Source: Colocasia esculenta (Eukaryota; Streptophyta; Magnoliopsida; Alismatales; Araceae). Taken from it: 64,000 nucleotides of DNA. A program made the translations under genes and the position numbers. The notes below the pieces were generated by a model, which was given only the letters and a program-made list of their open reading frames with translations, was not told the origin of the DNA and ran no database searches. Of this stretch, positions 9,036-21,054 are shown piece after piece (the first letter of the stretch is position 1; each line of letters starts with the position of its first letter). The stretch is from the NCBI GenBank assembly GCA_014218235.1, contig CM024755.1, forward strand, positions 163,549,941 through 163,613,940. The letters are read 5' to 3'.

Positions 9036-11687
9036 GGTCAACAACTGGATCAACGAGGAAGGCTTCCCCGACCTCGGCTTGCTGTGGATCTCGCTCAAGA
9101 ACCCGGAGGATAGTTCATTTGGAGGCTTCTTGGGACTGCCCAAGGAGGGCTTCACCAACACCCTAGACCCTTTGGAGGAATTTTAAAGGCAAGTGACCTA
9201 TCCATGATGTTCCCGTATGTGTCTAGGTCGTTTCTATTATTTTTATGGATTTTTCCTCGAGTCCTAGACCCTCCCATTCAACCAAGTTTGAGAGCTCGGG
9301 TTTGTGTTTCTGCACAGACCTGCATTGACGGCAAGGTCAATGGACACCCATATCATGCTTGGCGTCCATCGACCATGCCGCTGACCCTGAGTCAGCGGCC
9401 AAAGACCGCCGCCAAGTTCCTCTGGACAGAACAGTGAACTGTTCTGCCCTTCCTATACTCTAATTTCGGTATGGTTTCCGTGATGAGGATATGGTAATCC
9501 TATACACTATGTATATTGTCAATTGTGGTGTGTGGATGAATGTGATGTGTGATGGTGAATATAGGAAAGTTGTATCCCTAAACTTGTAAGCATGATGTGT
9601 TGATGATCTTGCCACATTTATTGTTTCATGAGTAGGATTAGTCTGAATGCCTTGGTTTTGTTAGTTCATGAAGATTAGTAGATCAGTAGATGTATGCCCA
9701 ATTTTTGGTAAATTGTTCATGCTTGTATAGATTGCTAATAAATTCGGTTCGGTAAATAGAAAGACATGCAAGAATGGTTTGTGGTGATCGATCTGTGATT
9801 GTATGATTTAGGATATTTCTGTATTCTCAAATCATGCACATGATGGTAATCCCTGTTCAAACAGTAAATGGCAAATTGCATGATGTGTTAAATTCCATGT
9901 AACTTAAATTGTGAATGGAAGGCAAAATAAGTGTTTGATTTTCTGTAAATCCTATTTAGCTCAGAAAAATCTGAAAATTTGAGTGTATGATCTACCCGAA
10001 AATAGCATGTGGTTAAAATTTCAGGTCATTTGGACCAGTAAATAAGAAGTTATGTATTTTTATGTGAAATATGATAATCTACGTATATTATCGTAATGTG
10101 GTTAGTTATTGTCTAAACCCAACTTGATTAGTGAAATTTACTGTGTGTTAAACTCCTGAAATCTGTATTGCCATGTCAGGAAACAGAGATATTCATGTGA
10201 GTGAGAGAGTGAATGAGATGAAAGGTGTGAAGTGTAAAACCATGTGTAAAACGGTAAATTGTGTAATGTGTAACTGTGCCAATGTGACACTGCTTCTGTA
10301 GAGGGCAGTGGAGCTGTATCAGGGAAAAGTCCCCCTAAGAAAGTTCAATGTGTAAGTGACCCTAAGGGCATTAGGGGGAAATCCTGGAGGTGGACAAGTA
10401 CCACTGGTTAGGGTGGAGACTTGTTCTCCCGGTCTGCGCAGTCCAAGAGTCGCCATTGGAATGCCTAGATGGCGTCTATGTGTAATGTGATGTGTATATG
10501 TCCTTCTTTGATGGTTTGGACTATGTGTCACGGCACCTAAAATGTGTAATATGAAATGTGTAATGCGTATGTGTCCATGTGTAAATGTGTAAGTGAACAA
10601 TGTGAACGTGTATGTGCAGAGTGTAACCATGTGAAAGAGAAAACTTGTGTAAAGAAAATGTGAAATTCTAAATGTGAAAATATGTTGTTGAAATCCATGT
10701 GAGACAAATCTGAAACCATGTGAAATCAGTAAATTCATGTTGTTATTATCATGTGTATGTGAGTAAAAATGCCTAGAATCCATGTCAGGGATAATTAATG
10801 AGCACGTGTGCAAATAGCATGATCGGTTATTCACATGATTTGTTTTAAGCGATATTGTAGCTCTCATGTATAGGTTTTCAGCCATTAAACCATGTGAAAC
10901 CAGCAACTTAAAGCATGTGAAAATGTCTATGTATGTGTTTAAAAACATGTAGGATCCATGCTAGTCGTGTTTTCCTTTCATGTATGCACAATGTTCATGT
11001 GGGTAGCTCTCATGTCTCGGTTCCTTAAAGACAAAATTTCATGAGTAAATTGAATAGAGAGCATGTGATTGGTAAAGTTTTATTCTTAGAAATCTGAAAG
11101 CATGATCCATGTATAAACTTGTAAAACTTTCATGATAGGTTGAAACCTTCAAATGATTGCATGCCATGTGTTGTAAATGTTGAATGTGCATGTAGAAACC
11201 CCTATGACTTATACGTGTATGTTATGAGTAGTGTTTCTTGCTGAGTCTTTGGACTCACTCCTTGCTTCGGCGTACAGGTGTAGTTGGTGACGTGGCACCT
11301 TTGGAGGAGACAGTGGAGACGGACTCCGAGCGCGGAGATTAGCTAGTTTTGGAGCTTCTTTGTGATTTGTGTATTTCATAGTATGTACTTTGAACATTGT
11401 ATTAGAATTATCATGAAAAGAATGTATAAGTGTGGGCATTATGTATTTTTATTTCAGCAATTTAAATTATGTGAACTTTAGTTCCTTATTGTTAGTTTCA
11501 AACTTCATGTATGGTAAATGTGGATGATGAATGAATGGAGACAATTGTCTTTTACTTCCGCTACTCTGTTGTATATTCGTGTGTATCTCAGCTGTATGTA
11601 TCGTTTGGGTAAATGTCTCACTGTGAGGACTCTCGCTATACCAACGTGGGTTGGTATCACCGTACCGGTATAATGAGGGCCGTCACA
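9036..11687 (+). mobile_element. Truncated gypsy-type LTR hosting the Sirevirus (plus orientation)
   Basis: From 9036 the DNA matches the middle of the LTRs at 36523-40394 and 41796-45647. Shared landmarks are CAAGAACCCGGAG, GGAGGCTTCTTGG, GCCCAAGGAGGGCTTC and CTGAGTC..GACTCACT. The right end reads ACCGTACCGGTATAATGAGGGCCGTCACA, like their ACCGTACCGGG...GGGTCGTTGCA, so the LTR ends at 11687. No PBS follows, so this is a 3' or solo LTR. The first part of the LTR is missing because the Sirevirus inserted here. The 209-codon minus-strand ORF at 10319-10948 is a by-product of TGTG-rich sequence. Confidence 0.82.
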
Positions 11688-12080
11688 TTAACACCAATAG
11701 GAACACTTGGTCAATAATTGATTGACTATTATAACTTTTAACTAGTCAAGATATGAACTTCGACTGCTAGGAGTCAGTCGAAATCGCACTTCAACTGTTA
11801 AGAGTGTTAAGCAATCAGTCGCAGTGGGACTTGGACTGGTATGAGAAATAATGCATTCAGTTGAAGTGGAACATCAACTAGTAACTTCGACTGATCACAA
11901 GAAAATCGTGCATGATGAAGTGAAACTTCGACTACTGGCTTCGACTGATTAGGAGAAAGTCATGACAAAAAACATGGATGACGAAGTGGAACATCAACTG
12001 ATCACTTCGACTAATTAGATATTTCTCCTTCAATTGAAGTGGACTTAATAGAAATCGATAGAGATTTTTAGAGTAAATAT
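11688..12080. repeat. Degenerate CTTCGACTGATC-type repeats
   Basis: The stretch repeats variants of CTTCGACTG and AGTGGAACWTCAACT every 20-60 bases on both strands (for example near 11757, 11890, 11925 and 11985). No gene is visible. The style resembles the array at 47040-47340 inside a Sirevirus-like LTR, so this may be a remnant of a similar LTR, but neither LTR end was found. Confidence 0.5.
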
Positions 12081-12189
12081 TTTGAAGCAATAGAGGACAT
12101 TATATTCATGAGAAAAAAGTGATATTAAATATTTTAAGGATATTTATGATAAAAATAAATTTGGTTATCACAAAATAAATTGATAAAAT

Positions 12190-12700
12190 ATATAAGAGTG
12201 GTTCAACAATTGGAATGTTTGTAAGCCAATTTGAAGGGCTACTGAACCCTTGTTCAGTAATCGATGTGACTTTAATACTAATTGATGTTTAAACCAACTA
12301 TAAAACAAATCAGAATGATTATAAGTTCAATCGGGACATTTACGAGCCAATTGAAATACTTACTCAACACTTGTTTAATAATCGGAACATTCTTAATGCC
12401 AATAATAAGGATTCTAAACATTTGTTCAGAAATCGATGTGATCATATCACCAATCAGAAGGACTATTAAACTTTTGTTCAGCAATAGATGCCTATATCAC
12501 CAATCGATAGACTTCTAAACATTTGTTTAGCAATCAATCCATTCATAAACAACAATTGATAGATTTCTTAACATTTGTTCATCAATCGATTCCTTCATGA
12601 ATATCGATCAGAAGACTCATGAACCTTTGTTCAGAAATTGGAACAACATTTAACTTGTACAGTAATTGATGTAGCTCTTGAACATCAATTAAGGGGAACT
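12190..12700. repeat. Degenerate tandem repeat of about 50 bp
   Basis: About nine diverged units carry CATTTGTTCAGMAATCGAT followed by a variable part such as ATATCACCAATCGATAGACTT and TCTAA. Spacing is about 49-60 bases. AT-rich, no coding content; the two open stretches at 12278-12518 are by-products of the repeat. Confidence 0.75.
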
Positions 12701-12825
12701 ATTATTTTCCAATCTTGGTAAGACAAATTGAGGAAAATTTGAGATTTTGGGAACAAGTGGGCTCTCTAGTAAATGTCTCTTCCCAGAGGAAAGGGAGTGT
12801 TGTGTGTCAACAGATGTATGAGTAT

Positions 12826-12965
12826 GTGTTGACACATGTGTGGGTGTGTCGACACATGTATGGATGTATGTCGACACATGTGTGAGAAAGTCGACTTGTG
12901 TGATGAGGGGAGTCGACTCTTGTGTTGAGATGTCGACTTGTGCATCGATGGAAGTCAACTTTTGG
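12826..12965. repeat. TCGACACATGTG / TCGACTTGTG repeat block
   Basis: GTCGACACATGT, GTCGACTTGTG and GTCGACTCTTGTG recur every 20-35 bases, at least six times, all around the palindrome GTCGAC or GTTGAC. The remaining DNA up to 13368 shows no gene. Similar GTCGAC motifs reappear at 25925-26110 on the other side of the Tekay insertion. Confidence 0.8.
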
Positions 12966-13368
12966 GGTTGGTAAAAGTACCAATATTTAGACATGGCCCA
13001 GATATGGTAGGTCTATCCTTTTTCTTGACAGAGTCAACATTAGGTATGGGTGGAAGTATGGCCCAGGTATGTTAGATTATTGAAAATTTGTTCTCTTGTA
13101 CTAACTTTAATTAAATAAAAAGGGGTTCTCATGAGACAAAAGCCTTACTAATGCCTTATATGATTCTCCCTTGGCATCCCAACACCCCTCTGGACACTTC
13201 TGGTTGTAAGAAGGAAAAGCTTGGAGCTGAAAGTTGGAGGAACCTCCTAAAGCAAGAGAGACAACTTTGCTGCTTGGGATCTTGGAGTTCTTCCTTTTGC
13301 CTCTACTTCGACTTGTAAGAACCTAACATTTGGAGAGCAACTAAGGTAGGTAACCTCAGGCACCAACA

Positions 13369-13373
13369 TAATA
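13369..13373. repeat. Target-site duplication TAATA, left copy
   Basis: TAATA immediately precedes the TG of the left LTR and is repeated exactly at 24109-24113 after the CA of the right LTR. Five-base duplications are the rule for Ty3/gypsy integrases. Confidence 0.93.
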
Positions 13374-16300
13374 TGTCACGCCCCGACGCGGAATATCGGA
13401 ACGCAAGGCAGTTGCAAGAAAAGGGTATAGAGTGAATACTAGACATCAAACCATTACACAATGAATAATGATAAAGCAAATTCATTTCGTTAATACTTTT
13501 CAATGCCTAGTTACAACCACTAATATCAGAGCCAATCTATGGGGCCCAATTACATTGGAATAAAGCAAAAGACTAAACTTCAAACCTAACTACTACAACG
13601 CTAAATATAGAAATAGGACACTAGGGCACTCATGACATCACTCCAGGTCGTTCCCGTCCTCTTGAGTGTATGGTTCATCCTCGGTCTCATCTGAGAACAC
13701 AACGATAAATAACGCAGGGTGAGCGAAATCGCCCAGTAGGACTTAAATCTCAGGCTCAAGCAGGCTTTAAGTAATTAATGCATTTACAGGCAGAGTAACT
13801 AATGACAGAGAGAGAGAGAGAGAGAGTCAAGTAAAAATATAGCAGGACAGTACAATAGCAAGACTTTCCAAATATAGACTTTCCAAGAATAGCACAAGTG
13901 TCAGGAATAGCACAATAATAACAAGATAGTACAATGTCAAGTATAGCAAGATGGCCATGGTACCAATAGCACAACGAGTATAGCATAGCACTTTGTTGTC
14001 AATGAACAATGAGAGAATATAGCACTTTTGATTGTCATTTAGATAGTCATGATAGATAGCACTTTTGATTGTCATCTAGATAGTCACGATAGATAGCACG
14101 AGTGTAATGCCAAGCACTGTGATCATTTAACTCCCATGGGCACTAGCACTTTCGGGCGCACATCCCAGAACAGATCAGGCCCTTTATATATTGCCAGGCA
14201 TTAGTTATATTGTTTATATCTAGATAATCAATCAATGGCCAATATAGAGTACCAAGAAGTAGATGAGAGCACTAGATGAATAGACGAGATAGTAGAGTGA
14301 ACGTGAATAGACGAGAGAGTAGAGTATAGACGAGTGTTAGTGGACATCTTACGTAACACGTCGGGTAAACAGGCGATAGTAACAGTTGCACAACATGCGC
14401 ACATGGTGTTGGCAGTCAGGTGGAACTCACAACCCTACCACTGGCCATGTTAAGCACAGGTCCAGCGGTCTGGCGTGATTCAAGATGAGAGCGAACTTCT
14501 AATAGCCGTTTGGACCATATTGATCCCTAAAGGGTGTAATAGGTGTTAGGGTACAACCGGCTCATCGACCATGTGGGAATCCATGGACAGAGAAGACTTA
14601 CGGAGGCCTTGAACAAAGACTCACTAGTCGGCAGAAGGAGTATCCGTCGGAGAGTTCATCCAAGTCAAGAAAAGTGTTTATATAGAAACAAGTGCTCGAC
14701 GTTCTAGAGGAATTCTAGAACAGTGGAGCGTCGATATCGGTATTCCCAAAACATCACGAGAAACGATAGACAAGTATATTTTAAATATGGCAATTTAATT
14801 ACATAAATTACCATATGTATTATGAAATAGTTTCATGCCAAATTATGTCATAATTGGATGGTTCAATGTGTGTGTAAGTGTCATGAAATTGTAGATAGAA
14901 AAGATCATGTGCATGTATTTTGATCATACATAAATGTTCAATTTATAACAGGTGTTATTTTCTGTGTGTATGACCGTTAAACAAGTGTACAATACTGTAG
15001 AAAATCAAGCATTGTTGAGACAGGGGGTTTTTGCAAAAAGAACCCAGATCGCGACGTACCCTAATGAGGGTCGCAACGGGGTCAACTGAGATAGCGACAA
15101 GGTCTTGTACAGGTCGCGACAGGCTTGTCGGTTCGGGCAGGCAGATCGCGATGGGGTTGCATGAGGGTCACGACGGCCTGGTTAGCAGATCGCGACGACT
15201 GTCCTATCACGATCAGATCGCGATAGAGCGCTCTGTCGCGATGGCCCTTGTGAACGCGACTTATCGGGCCGTCGTGTTCACAGGGTTTGCGCCCAGTCCG
15301 AACAGGGAAAGACATTACATTGGATTGCGGGCCAGAACTTACCCTATTTGACACAGGTGATTTAGAAATTCACAACTAATTGTATAGTCAACAAAAAATC
15401 ATGAAACCAGTTGCAATACGACCTAGACATTATGGATACTTACAATAAATAAGAATTGGAAAACAATCAGGGTTTTGACATGGTTTAAACACGGGTATTC
15501 ATGATGAACATGAAACAGTACATAGTTGAGATCAACGATTAAATTTGCAAGATAGGATGAACCAAATTTAGGGCTTTTAGGGGCAAAAGATGCCTATCAT
15601 GCATCAGTTCCTACAGTAAAAATCTTGTAGCATGGGGTTGAGTATACAAGGAGATCAAGATTTAGGAAGAGGGTTCGAGATCATGTAAGTTGCAGAATAT
15701 GAAAAATCAAGAACAAAAGATATGCTCGTTGGAAAATTATGAAACCAAAGGGCTTTTGATCCTGATAGACGAGACATCCTACTGAAAAAGTTTCATGGTT
15801 CATGCTCGTGAGAATGCCTACCTTTGATCGTTTTCCTCTTCTAGGGTTAAGACTTGAAGAACTCGGGGAAGAAGCTTTGATGGATCTTCCTCTCCACGAT
15901 TTCTTCCCCTCTTGGCCTCTCCTCCTGGTCCAGGAACCTCTTGGCATGAGCTAGGGTCGGCCATGAGGGTTTAAGAGAAGTATTTAAGCTTCTCCATATT
16001 CCCTTTCCTAGTTTAAGTCTAACTTCTATTAAATTCCGAATTTCCTATTCTTCTCTCCCCTTTTTAAGCAAGAGATCTTCTATTTGGGTTGGGAGAGATG
16101 GGATTTCATGGCCAACCCATTAGGGTAGGTTTAGGAATCCAATCCTAATTCAAACTAGCTATTGAATGCATTAAATATCTCTTTTCTATTTTAGTAATAT
16201 TCTAGTTACGAATTTTGGGTATTTTTCTATTATTCCTCTTTTTAAAATCTCTATTTTAGCCCACTAATTTCTAATGGGCCAATATAGCAAAGCCCATTAC

Positions 16301-16442
16301 TCTTTCCTTTAGATGGGTTTTATTTAATTCTCTCTTATTTGATTTCCTAGTTGTTTTAATACATCTTTCTTTTATTTGATTTTCTAATTAAATAATATAC
16401 ATTTTTTAATTTTTATTTTCCCAAAAATTTAGGGTTGCTACA
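13374..16442 (-). mobile_element. 3' LTR of the Tekay-type element (3069 bp)
   Basis: On the plus strand it begins TGTCACGCCCCGACGC and ends TAGGGTTGCTACA, next to the PPT. It aligns along its length with 21055-24108 with scattered transitions and small indels. A GA microsatellite lies at about 13805-13827. A cluster of TCGCGA sites lies at 15047-15275. Open frames inside (for example 15681-15947 and its copy in the other LTR) recur only because LTRs are duplicated. Confidence 0.95.
15047..15275. repeat. TCGCGA palindrome cluster in the 3' LTR
   Basis: Six exact TCGCGA palindromes and several one-base variants (GTCGCAAC, TCACGAC) fall within about 230 bases, spaced roughly 20-45 bases, often as AGATCGCGA. 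The same array is in the 5' LTR at 22735-22950 but about 21 bp shorter, with a unit missing near 22855. Related clusters occur in the LTRs at 48100-48290 and 53030-53390. Confidence 0.88.
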
Positions 16443-16456
16443 TTCTCCTCCTCTTA
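16443..16456 (-). other. Polypurine tract of the Tekay-type element
   Basis: On the minus strand the sequence AAGAGGAGGAGAA directly precedes the TG of the 3' LTR. It follows a GGGGACCAAATTCTTTTT stretch that is conserved just before the PPT in this lineage and also seen at 54713-54735. Confidence 0.88.
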
Positions 16457-16479
16457 AAAAGAATTTGGTCCCCAAATTC

Positions 16480-17220
16480 ATCTGATCATAAGGGAGGAAG
16501 TGTCTTACCGAAAAGATCGGGGTAGTTGCGTCTGATAATTCCTTATGGTTCTCATGTGGCTTCTTCCACTCCGTGATTATTCCATAAGACCTTCACCACG
16601 TGAATGGGACGATTTCTGAGTTGTTATACCTTCCGTTCCAGTATCTTGATTGGCTTCTCTTCGTATGTCACATCCTTGTTTAATACTAATTTCTCGTGGC
16701 GAATGATGTGCGTGGGGTCGTGCACATATTTCCTAAGCATGGAAACATGGAACACATTATGATTACATGACAGATCCGGTGGCAACGCCAGCTGGTATGC
16801 AACCTCACCAACCCTTTCGGGTACTTCAAAAGGACCGATGAATCTTGGGCTGAGCTTTCCCTTTACACCGAATCTTTGGATGCCGCGAGTAGGTGACACT
16901 TTTAGAAATACATGATCACCTACTTGAAATTCCAGATCTCGCCTTCTTTTGTCGGCGTAGCTCTTCTGTCTGGATTGGGCAATCTTGAGCCGATCTCTTA
17001 TTACCTGAATGTCCTTTGTTGTCCGTTGCACTATGTCTGGGCCTAGCCATTGTTGTTCTCCAACCTCATTCCAGCATGCAGGGGATCTACAGTTCCTTCC
17101 GTAGAGTGCTTCGAATGGTGCCATCTTAATGCTTGCCTGATAACTGTTGTTATAGGCGAACTCGATTAGTGGTAGGTGCTCATTCCAATAACCTTGAAAA
17201 TCGATAGTGCAAGCTCTCAT
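16480..17220 (-). pseudogene. Integrase C-terminal part and chromodomain remnant
   Basis: The minus-strand frame beginning at 17220 continues the integrase after a frameshift: FQGYWNEHLPLIEFAYNN and APFEALYGRNCRSP are the end of the core, and GDHVFLKVSPTRGIQRFG with GKLSPRFIGPFEV is the GPF/Y module. SMLRKYVHDPTHII leads into the chromodomain region. The frame stops at 16624, but beyond it one reads QLRNRPIHVVKVLW, then GVEEAT, then YPDLFG, interrupted by three stops; two of them fit TGG to TGA and a similar change. Chromodomains direct chromovirus integrase to heterochromatin; this one is broken. Confidence 0.88.
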
Positions 17221-18341
17221 ATGTCTTCCACTATTTGGTTGGTTCTTTCAGTTTGCCCATCGGTTTGTGGATGGAATGCGGTACTAAAGTTGAGTTTAGT
17301 ACCCAGTGCACCTTGCAGTCCTTTCCAAAAATGAGATGTGAATCTCGGATCTCGATCCGAAACAATAGATGATGGAATGCCATGTAGTCTTACAATCTCC
17401 TTGACATACAAGGCAGCTAGTACCTCCACGGACCACTTACTCTTTATAGGCAGAAAGTGGGCGGATTTGGTTAGCAGGTCCACAATGACCCATATGGCGT
17501 CGAGTCCACCACGAGTATTGGGTAAACCCATGATGAAGTCCATGCCAATGCTTTCCCATTTACACTCCGGAATATCTAGCGGTCTGAGTACACCAGCCAC
17601 AGGTGTTTCCACTTTCACTTGTTGGCAACTAAGGCAGTGAGCGGCATGTTCAGCTACCTCTCTCTTCATGTTCGGCCACCAAAACGTTCTTTTCATATCT
17701 TGATACATTTTGGTACCTCCTGGATGAATAGTATACCTTGTCTTGTGAGCTTCATCCATTAGTCTTCTCTTCAGTTCTTCATTGTTAGGAACACATATCC
17801 TTCCTTGAAAGACAAGCCTTCCATCTTCAGTCATCGCAAAGTCCGGTCGTTCAGTTAGAGTTTCTTTGACGTAAACTAAGAATGGATCATCATCTTGTTG
17901 ATCTTTGATCTCCTCTAGCAGATCAGATTGAATCTTGATATTGGCAACCAAGACTCGATCATCTCTATGTTCGATATTTAAGTCTAACCTTGCGAATTGT
18001 TCTAGTAGTTGCATCTCGCCGAGGACTAGACTTGAGACAAATGCCATTGGCTTCCTACTAAGAGCATCAGCCACAACATTTCCCTTGCCTGGGTGGCATT
18101 GGATGTGGAAGTCGCAATCTTTCAAGTATTCTAGCCATCTCCTTTGTCTCATATTGAGTTCCTTCTGAGAGAATAAATACTTCAGACTTTTATGGTCTAA
18201 GTAGACAGTGAATTGCTCGCCATATAGATAGTGTCTCCAAATCTTCAAGGCGAAGACCACGGCAGCCAGCTCGAGATCATGTACATGGTAGTTGACTTCA
18301 TGTGTCTTTAGTTGTCTTGAAGAATAGGTGATGACCTTCTC
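17217..18341 (-). pseudogene. RNase H and integrase core
   Basis: After a stop at 18342-18344 the frame resumes with EKVITYSSRQLK, then LAAVVFALKIWRHYLYG and VYLDHKSLKYLFSQK of RNase H, and GNVVADALSRK. The integrase zinc finger is visible as a His pair in HKTRYTIHPGGTKMY and CLSCQQVK. The core carries MDFIMGLP with the first Asp, SDRDPRFTSHFW with the second and HPQTDGQTERTN with the Glu. The frame ends QIVEDI at 17217, where a one-base shift moves it into the next segment. All catalytic residues are kept, so decay is recent or chance-spared. Confidence 0.92.
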
Positions 18342-18992
18342 CTATTGCATGAGTACACATCCTAGCCCGATTCCAGAGGCATCGGTGTAGACAGAGAAAC
18401 CTTCTCCCTCTATTGGCAGAGCGAGAACAGGTGCTGAGGTAAGACAGTCCTTGAGGGTTTGGAAACTTTTCTCACACTCTTTACTCCAGGAGTATGGATT
18501 CTCCTTTCGTGTCAGATGCGTGAGAGGAACATCGATCCTTGAGAAGTCCTTGATGAACCGCCTGTAGTAGCCAGCCAGTCCTAGGAAGCTTCTTATCTCG
18601 GTGACGTTGGTTGGTCTCTCCCAATTGAGTACAGCTTCGACTTTGGAGGGATCAACGGAGATGCCGTCCTTTGAGATGACATGGCCCAAGAAGGATACTT
18701 CTTCAAGCTAGAATTCACACTTGCTAAACATTGCGTACAACTTGTTGTCTCGCAAAACTTGTAGTGCTGTCTTTAGGTGTTCTTCATGCTCTTCCTTGGT
18801 CTTGGAGTATATGAGGATGTCGTCGATAAAGATGACCACGAACTTGTCGAGGTATGACCGATATATGCTGTTCATGAGTTGCATAAAGGCTGTAGGAGCA
18901 TTGGTTAGACCAAAAGGCATAACGACGAATTCATAATGTCCATACCTGCTCCTAAAAGCCGTTTTGAAAATATCATCATCCTTGATCCTCAT
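18342..18992 (-). pseudogene. Reverse transcriptase, second half
   Basis: Same frame as the RNase H part. It shows TAFRSRYGHYEFVVMPFGLTNAP, then VVIFIDDILIYSKT with the catalytic Asp pair, and after a stop at 18708 the thumb segment LGHVISKDGISVDPSKVEAV, EIRSFLGLAGYYRRFI and YTDASGIGLGCVLMQ. The stop at 18708 is TAG where the relative at 34390-36522 keeps TGG (Trp), a G-to-A change. A second stop follows MQ at 18342. Confidence 0.9.
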
Positions 18993-19462
18993 TTGGTGAT
19001 AGCCAGATCGAAGATCGATCTGGGAGAAATATTGCGCCCAGAAATTTGGTCGAATAGTTCATCGACCCTAGGCAATGGGTATTTTTTCTTGATGGTAAGC
19101 TGATTGAGTTGTCGATAGTCGATGCACAACCTCATCCATCCATCTTTCTTCTTTACGAATAGCACAGGTGCTCCCCATGGGGAAGTACTCGGTCTAATGA
19201 ACCCCTTTTCTAGTAGCTCCATCAGTTGTGCCTTCAATTCCTTCAGCTCGGCAGGTGACATCCGGTATGGTTGACGCGATACCGGTGCGGCTCCAGGAAT
19301 CAACTCAATGGAGAAGTTGACATCTCGTTCAGGGAGAATCCCTGGCAGGTCTTCGGGGAATACATCTGGATAGTCCTGTACTATATGTATGTCTTCTATC
19401 TCAGAACCCTTCTTTTCCACTACTACGGCTGCTAGGAAAGCAATACAGCCTTTCCCCATCAT
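18989..19462 (-). pseudogene. Reverse transcriptase, first half, with the PR-RT linker
   Basis: Contains VQDYPDVFPEDLPG, RQPYRMSPAELKELK, GFIRPSTSPWGAPVLFVKKKD and LCIDYRQLNQLTIKKKYPLPR, the hallmark N-terminal RT motifs of plant gypsy elements. The next motif is scrambled: the frame reads into RSIFDLAITK and a frameshift at about 18990-19020 separates it from the FxTAF block. The Asp of the RT motif A lies in this damaged zone. Confidence 0.9.
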
Positions 19463-19484
19463 GTTGTGGGCTTTTATGCAGAGA

Positions 19485-20024
19485 CTAGAGACATCCGTCT
19501 CTTATGTCTAATCCCGGAGAATGCCAGTTTAGGAAAGTCACTAACGGTAACCTTCCCTTTCTTACAGTCGACACTTGCCCCATATGCGGAAACCAGGCAG
19601 CTCCCAAAATTACATCATAGCCTTCCATGGACATACACACCAGGTTGGCTTTTAGGTTATGGTCTCCGATCATTACATAGGTAGAGGGAAAGTATTTGTT
19701 CAATTTCTCCTTTTCCCCTAGTGGCGTTGTGACAGAGAACTCACAACCCATGGATATAGGTTTAGCATTCACAGTATCAGCAAAGTTTTGAGATATAAAT
19801 GAATGAGTGGCTCCCGTATCAAATAAAACGAATGCTGAAAATGAGAAAACTTCAAGGGTACCTTCTACCATGCCACCCTCCATAGCAGGTTCCTCATCAT
19901 GTAGGGCTTGCAGTCGGCCCTGTTTCTTAGGTGCATTAGGGCTCCTTTCATTCTCTTTCAGTAGCGGGCACTCAGGGATACGGTGCTCGCGACTTCCGCA
20001 GCGCAGACATGCACCGGCTTTCCT
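19485..20024 (-). pseudogene. Gag zinc-knuckle end and aspartic protease
   Basis: In frame with gag beyond a single stop at 20022-20024. One reads CLRCGSREHRIPEC, a CCHC zinc knuckle, then FVLFDTGATHSFIS, the aspartic protease active site (DTGA), and YDVILGAAWF. The 35640-36173 relative has Trp at the position of the stop, so the change is TGG to TAG. The frame is lost again near 19560, before SLVS..AHNMM. Confidence 0.9.
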
Positions 20025-20852
20025 CTAGCATTCATCAGCCGTGTGACTAGGTTTGTCACAGTGTTTGCAGTGGCTCTTTGTTGGAGTGTTGGGTACGAAA
20101 ACCTTGGGTTTCCTTTCTTGGCTAGATCCCTCCGTGATGTTGAAGGGACGCTTCTTGCCGTTGGTAGGCTTAGCAGATGACTGACCCGAGGTCACTTCCT
20201 TCTTGACGAACTTCCCTTTGATACGGTCGGTGAAGTCCGTAGCATCTTCTAGCAGCTGAGCCCTCTTCACCATCTCGGCGTAGGTCGGAATGTTGAAAGG
20301 TGCGAGTTGAGTGATGTAGTGGGGCTTAAGGCCGCTTGCGAAGCTCTTAGCCTTCATCCTTTCAGTGTTCACCAGATGTACAACATAGCGTGCCAGTCTA
20401 GAGAACTGGGCTTCATATTCGGCCATAGACAAGCTCCGCTGTTTAAGAGCAGTGAATTCCGCAGCCTTCCTTTCTTGAACACGCTCGGAGAAGTATTTGG
20501 AGTTGAATTCTTCTTTAAACTCATTCCAGGTGAATTGCCCATTCTCTCTAGTAGCTTCCACTGACTCCCACCAGGCGCGTACGTCCTTCTCCAGTTGGAA
20601 CGTGGCAAGTAGCAGCTTGTCCCCCGCTGCACATTGCATGACATGGAAAAATCTTTCCGTCTCTTGGAGCCAGTGTTCAGCTTCATCCGGATCCGTGGAT
20701 TCGCTGAACCTAGGTGGGTTTAGACTTCTGAAGTTGCGATGCAGGTCGCCTGCACCACGATTGCCACCTCCCTGAGTGGCTTGCACAATGGCGCGTGTCA
20801 GTTCTTGGATGGTTTGTTGCATGCCCCTCATTTGAGCACGTTCGGTAGTCAT
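20025..20852 (-). pseudogene. Gag, N-terminal and central part
   Basis: The ATG at 20852 starts MTTERAQMRG. A retrotransposon-gag domain follows: NPPRFSESTDPDEAEHWLQE, RAWWESV, TWNEFKEEFNSKYF, MAEYEAQFSRLARY and FASGLKPHY. A basic linker and the first Cys/His knuckle (CKHCDKPSHTADEC) precede the TAG stop. Gag forms the virus-like particle that packages element RNA. The ATG lies about 200 bases downstream of the PBS, a normal leader length. Confidence 0.92.
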
Positions 20853-21035
20853 CTTGATTGCTTAGTTCCTACAAAAATAACTTACTGTTATGATACTGAT
20901 GTGAAATTTACTTTGTGCGTGTGTGAGTTTATTTTAAGTAGTTACCCTTGGCTCTAACCACAACTCACATAGGTGGGATAATTGACTCTAGTCGAGGCAG
21001 GTTAACCTGGATCATCCTGTACTAAGAATAACATA

Positions 21036-21048
21036 GGCTCTGATACCA
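21036..21048 (-). other. Primer-binding site, initiator tRNA-Met type
   Basis: The minus strand reads TGGTATCAGAGCC, complementary to the 3' end of plant initiator tRNA-Met, six bases inside the 5' LTR. It is not a tRNA gene. Confidence 0.93.
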
Positions 21049-21054
21049 CAAAAC

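Noticed and set aside
10319..10948. 209-codon minus-strand ORF
   Set aside because: By-product of TGTG-rich LTR sequence; His/Thr/Phe-rich, no domain, matching ORFs in related LTRs are only positional.
21036..21048. tRNA-Met-like sequences (also 40399 and 45652)
   Set aside because: Only 13-14 bases matching the tRNA 3' end in the right place beside an LTR: primer-binding sites, not tRNA genes.
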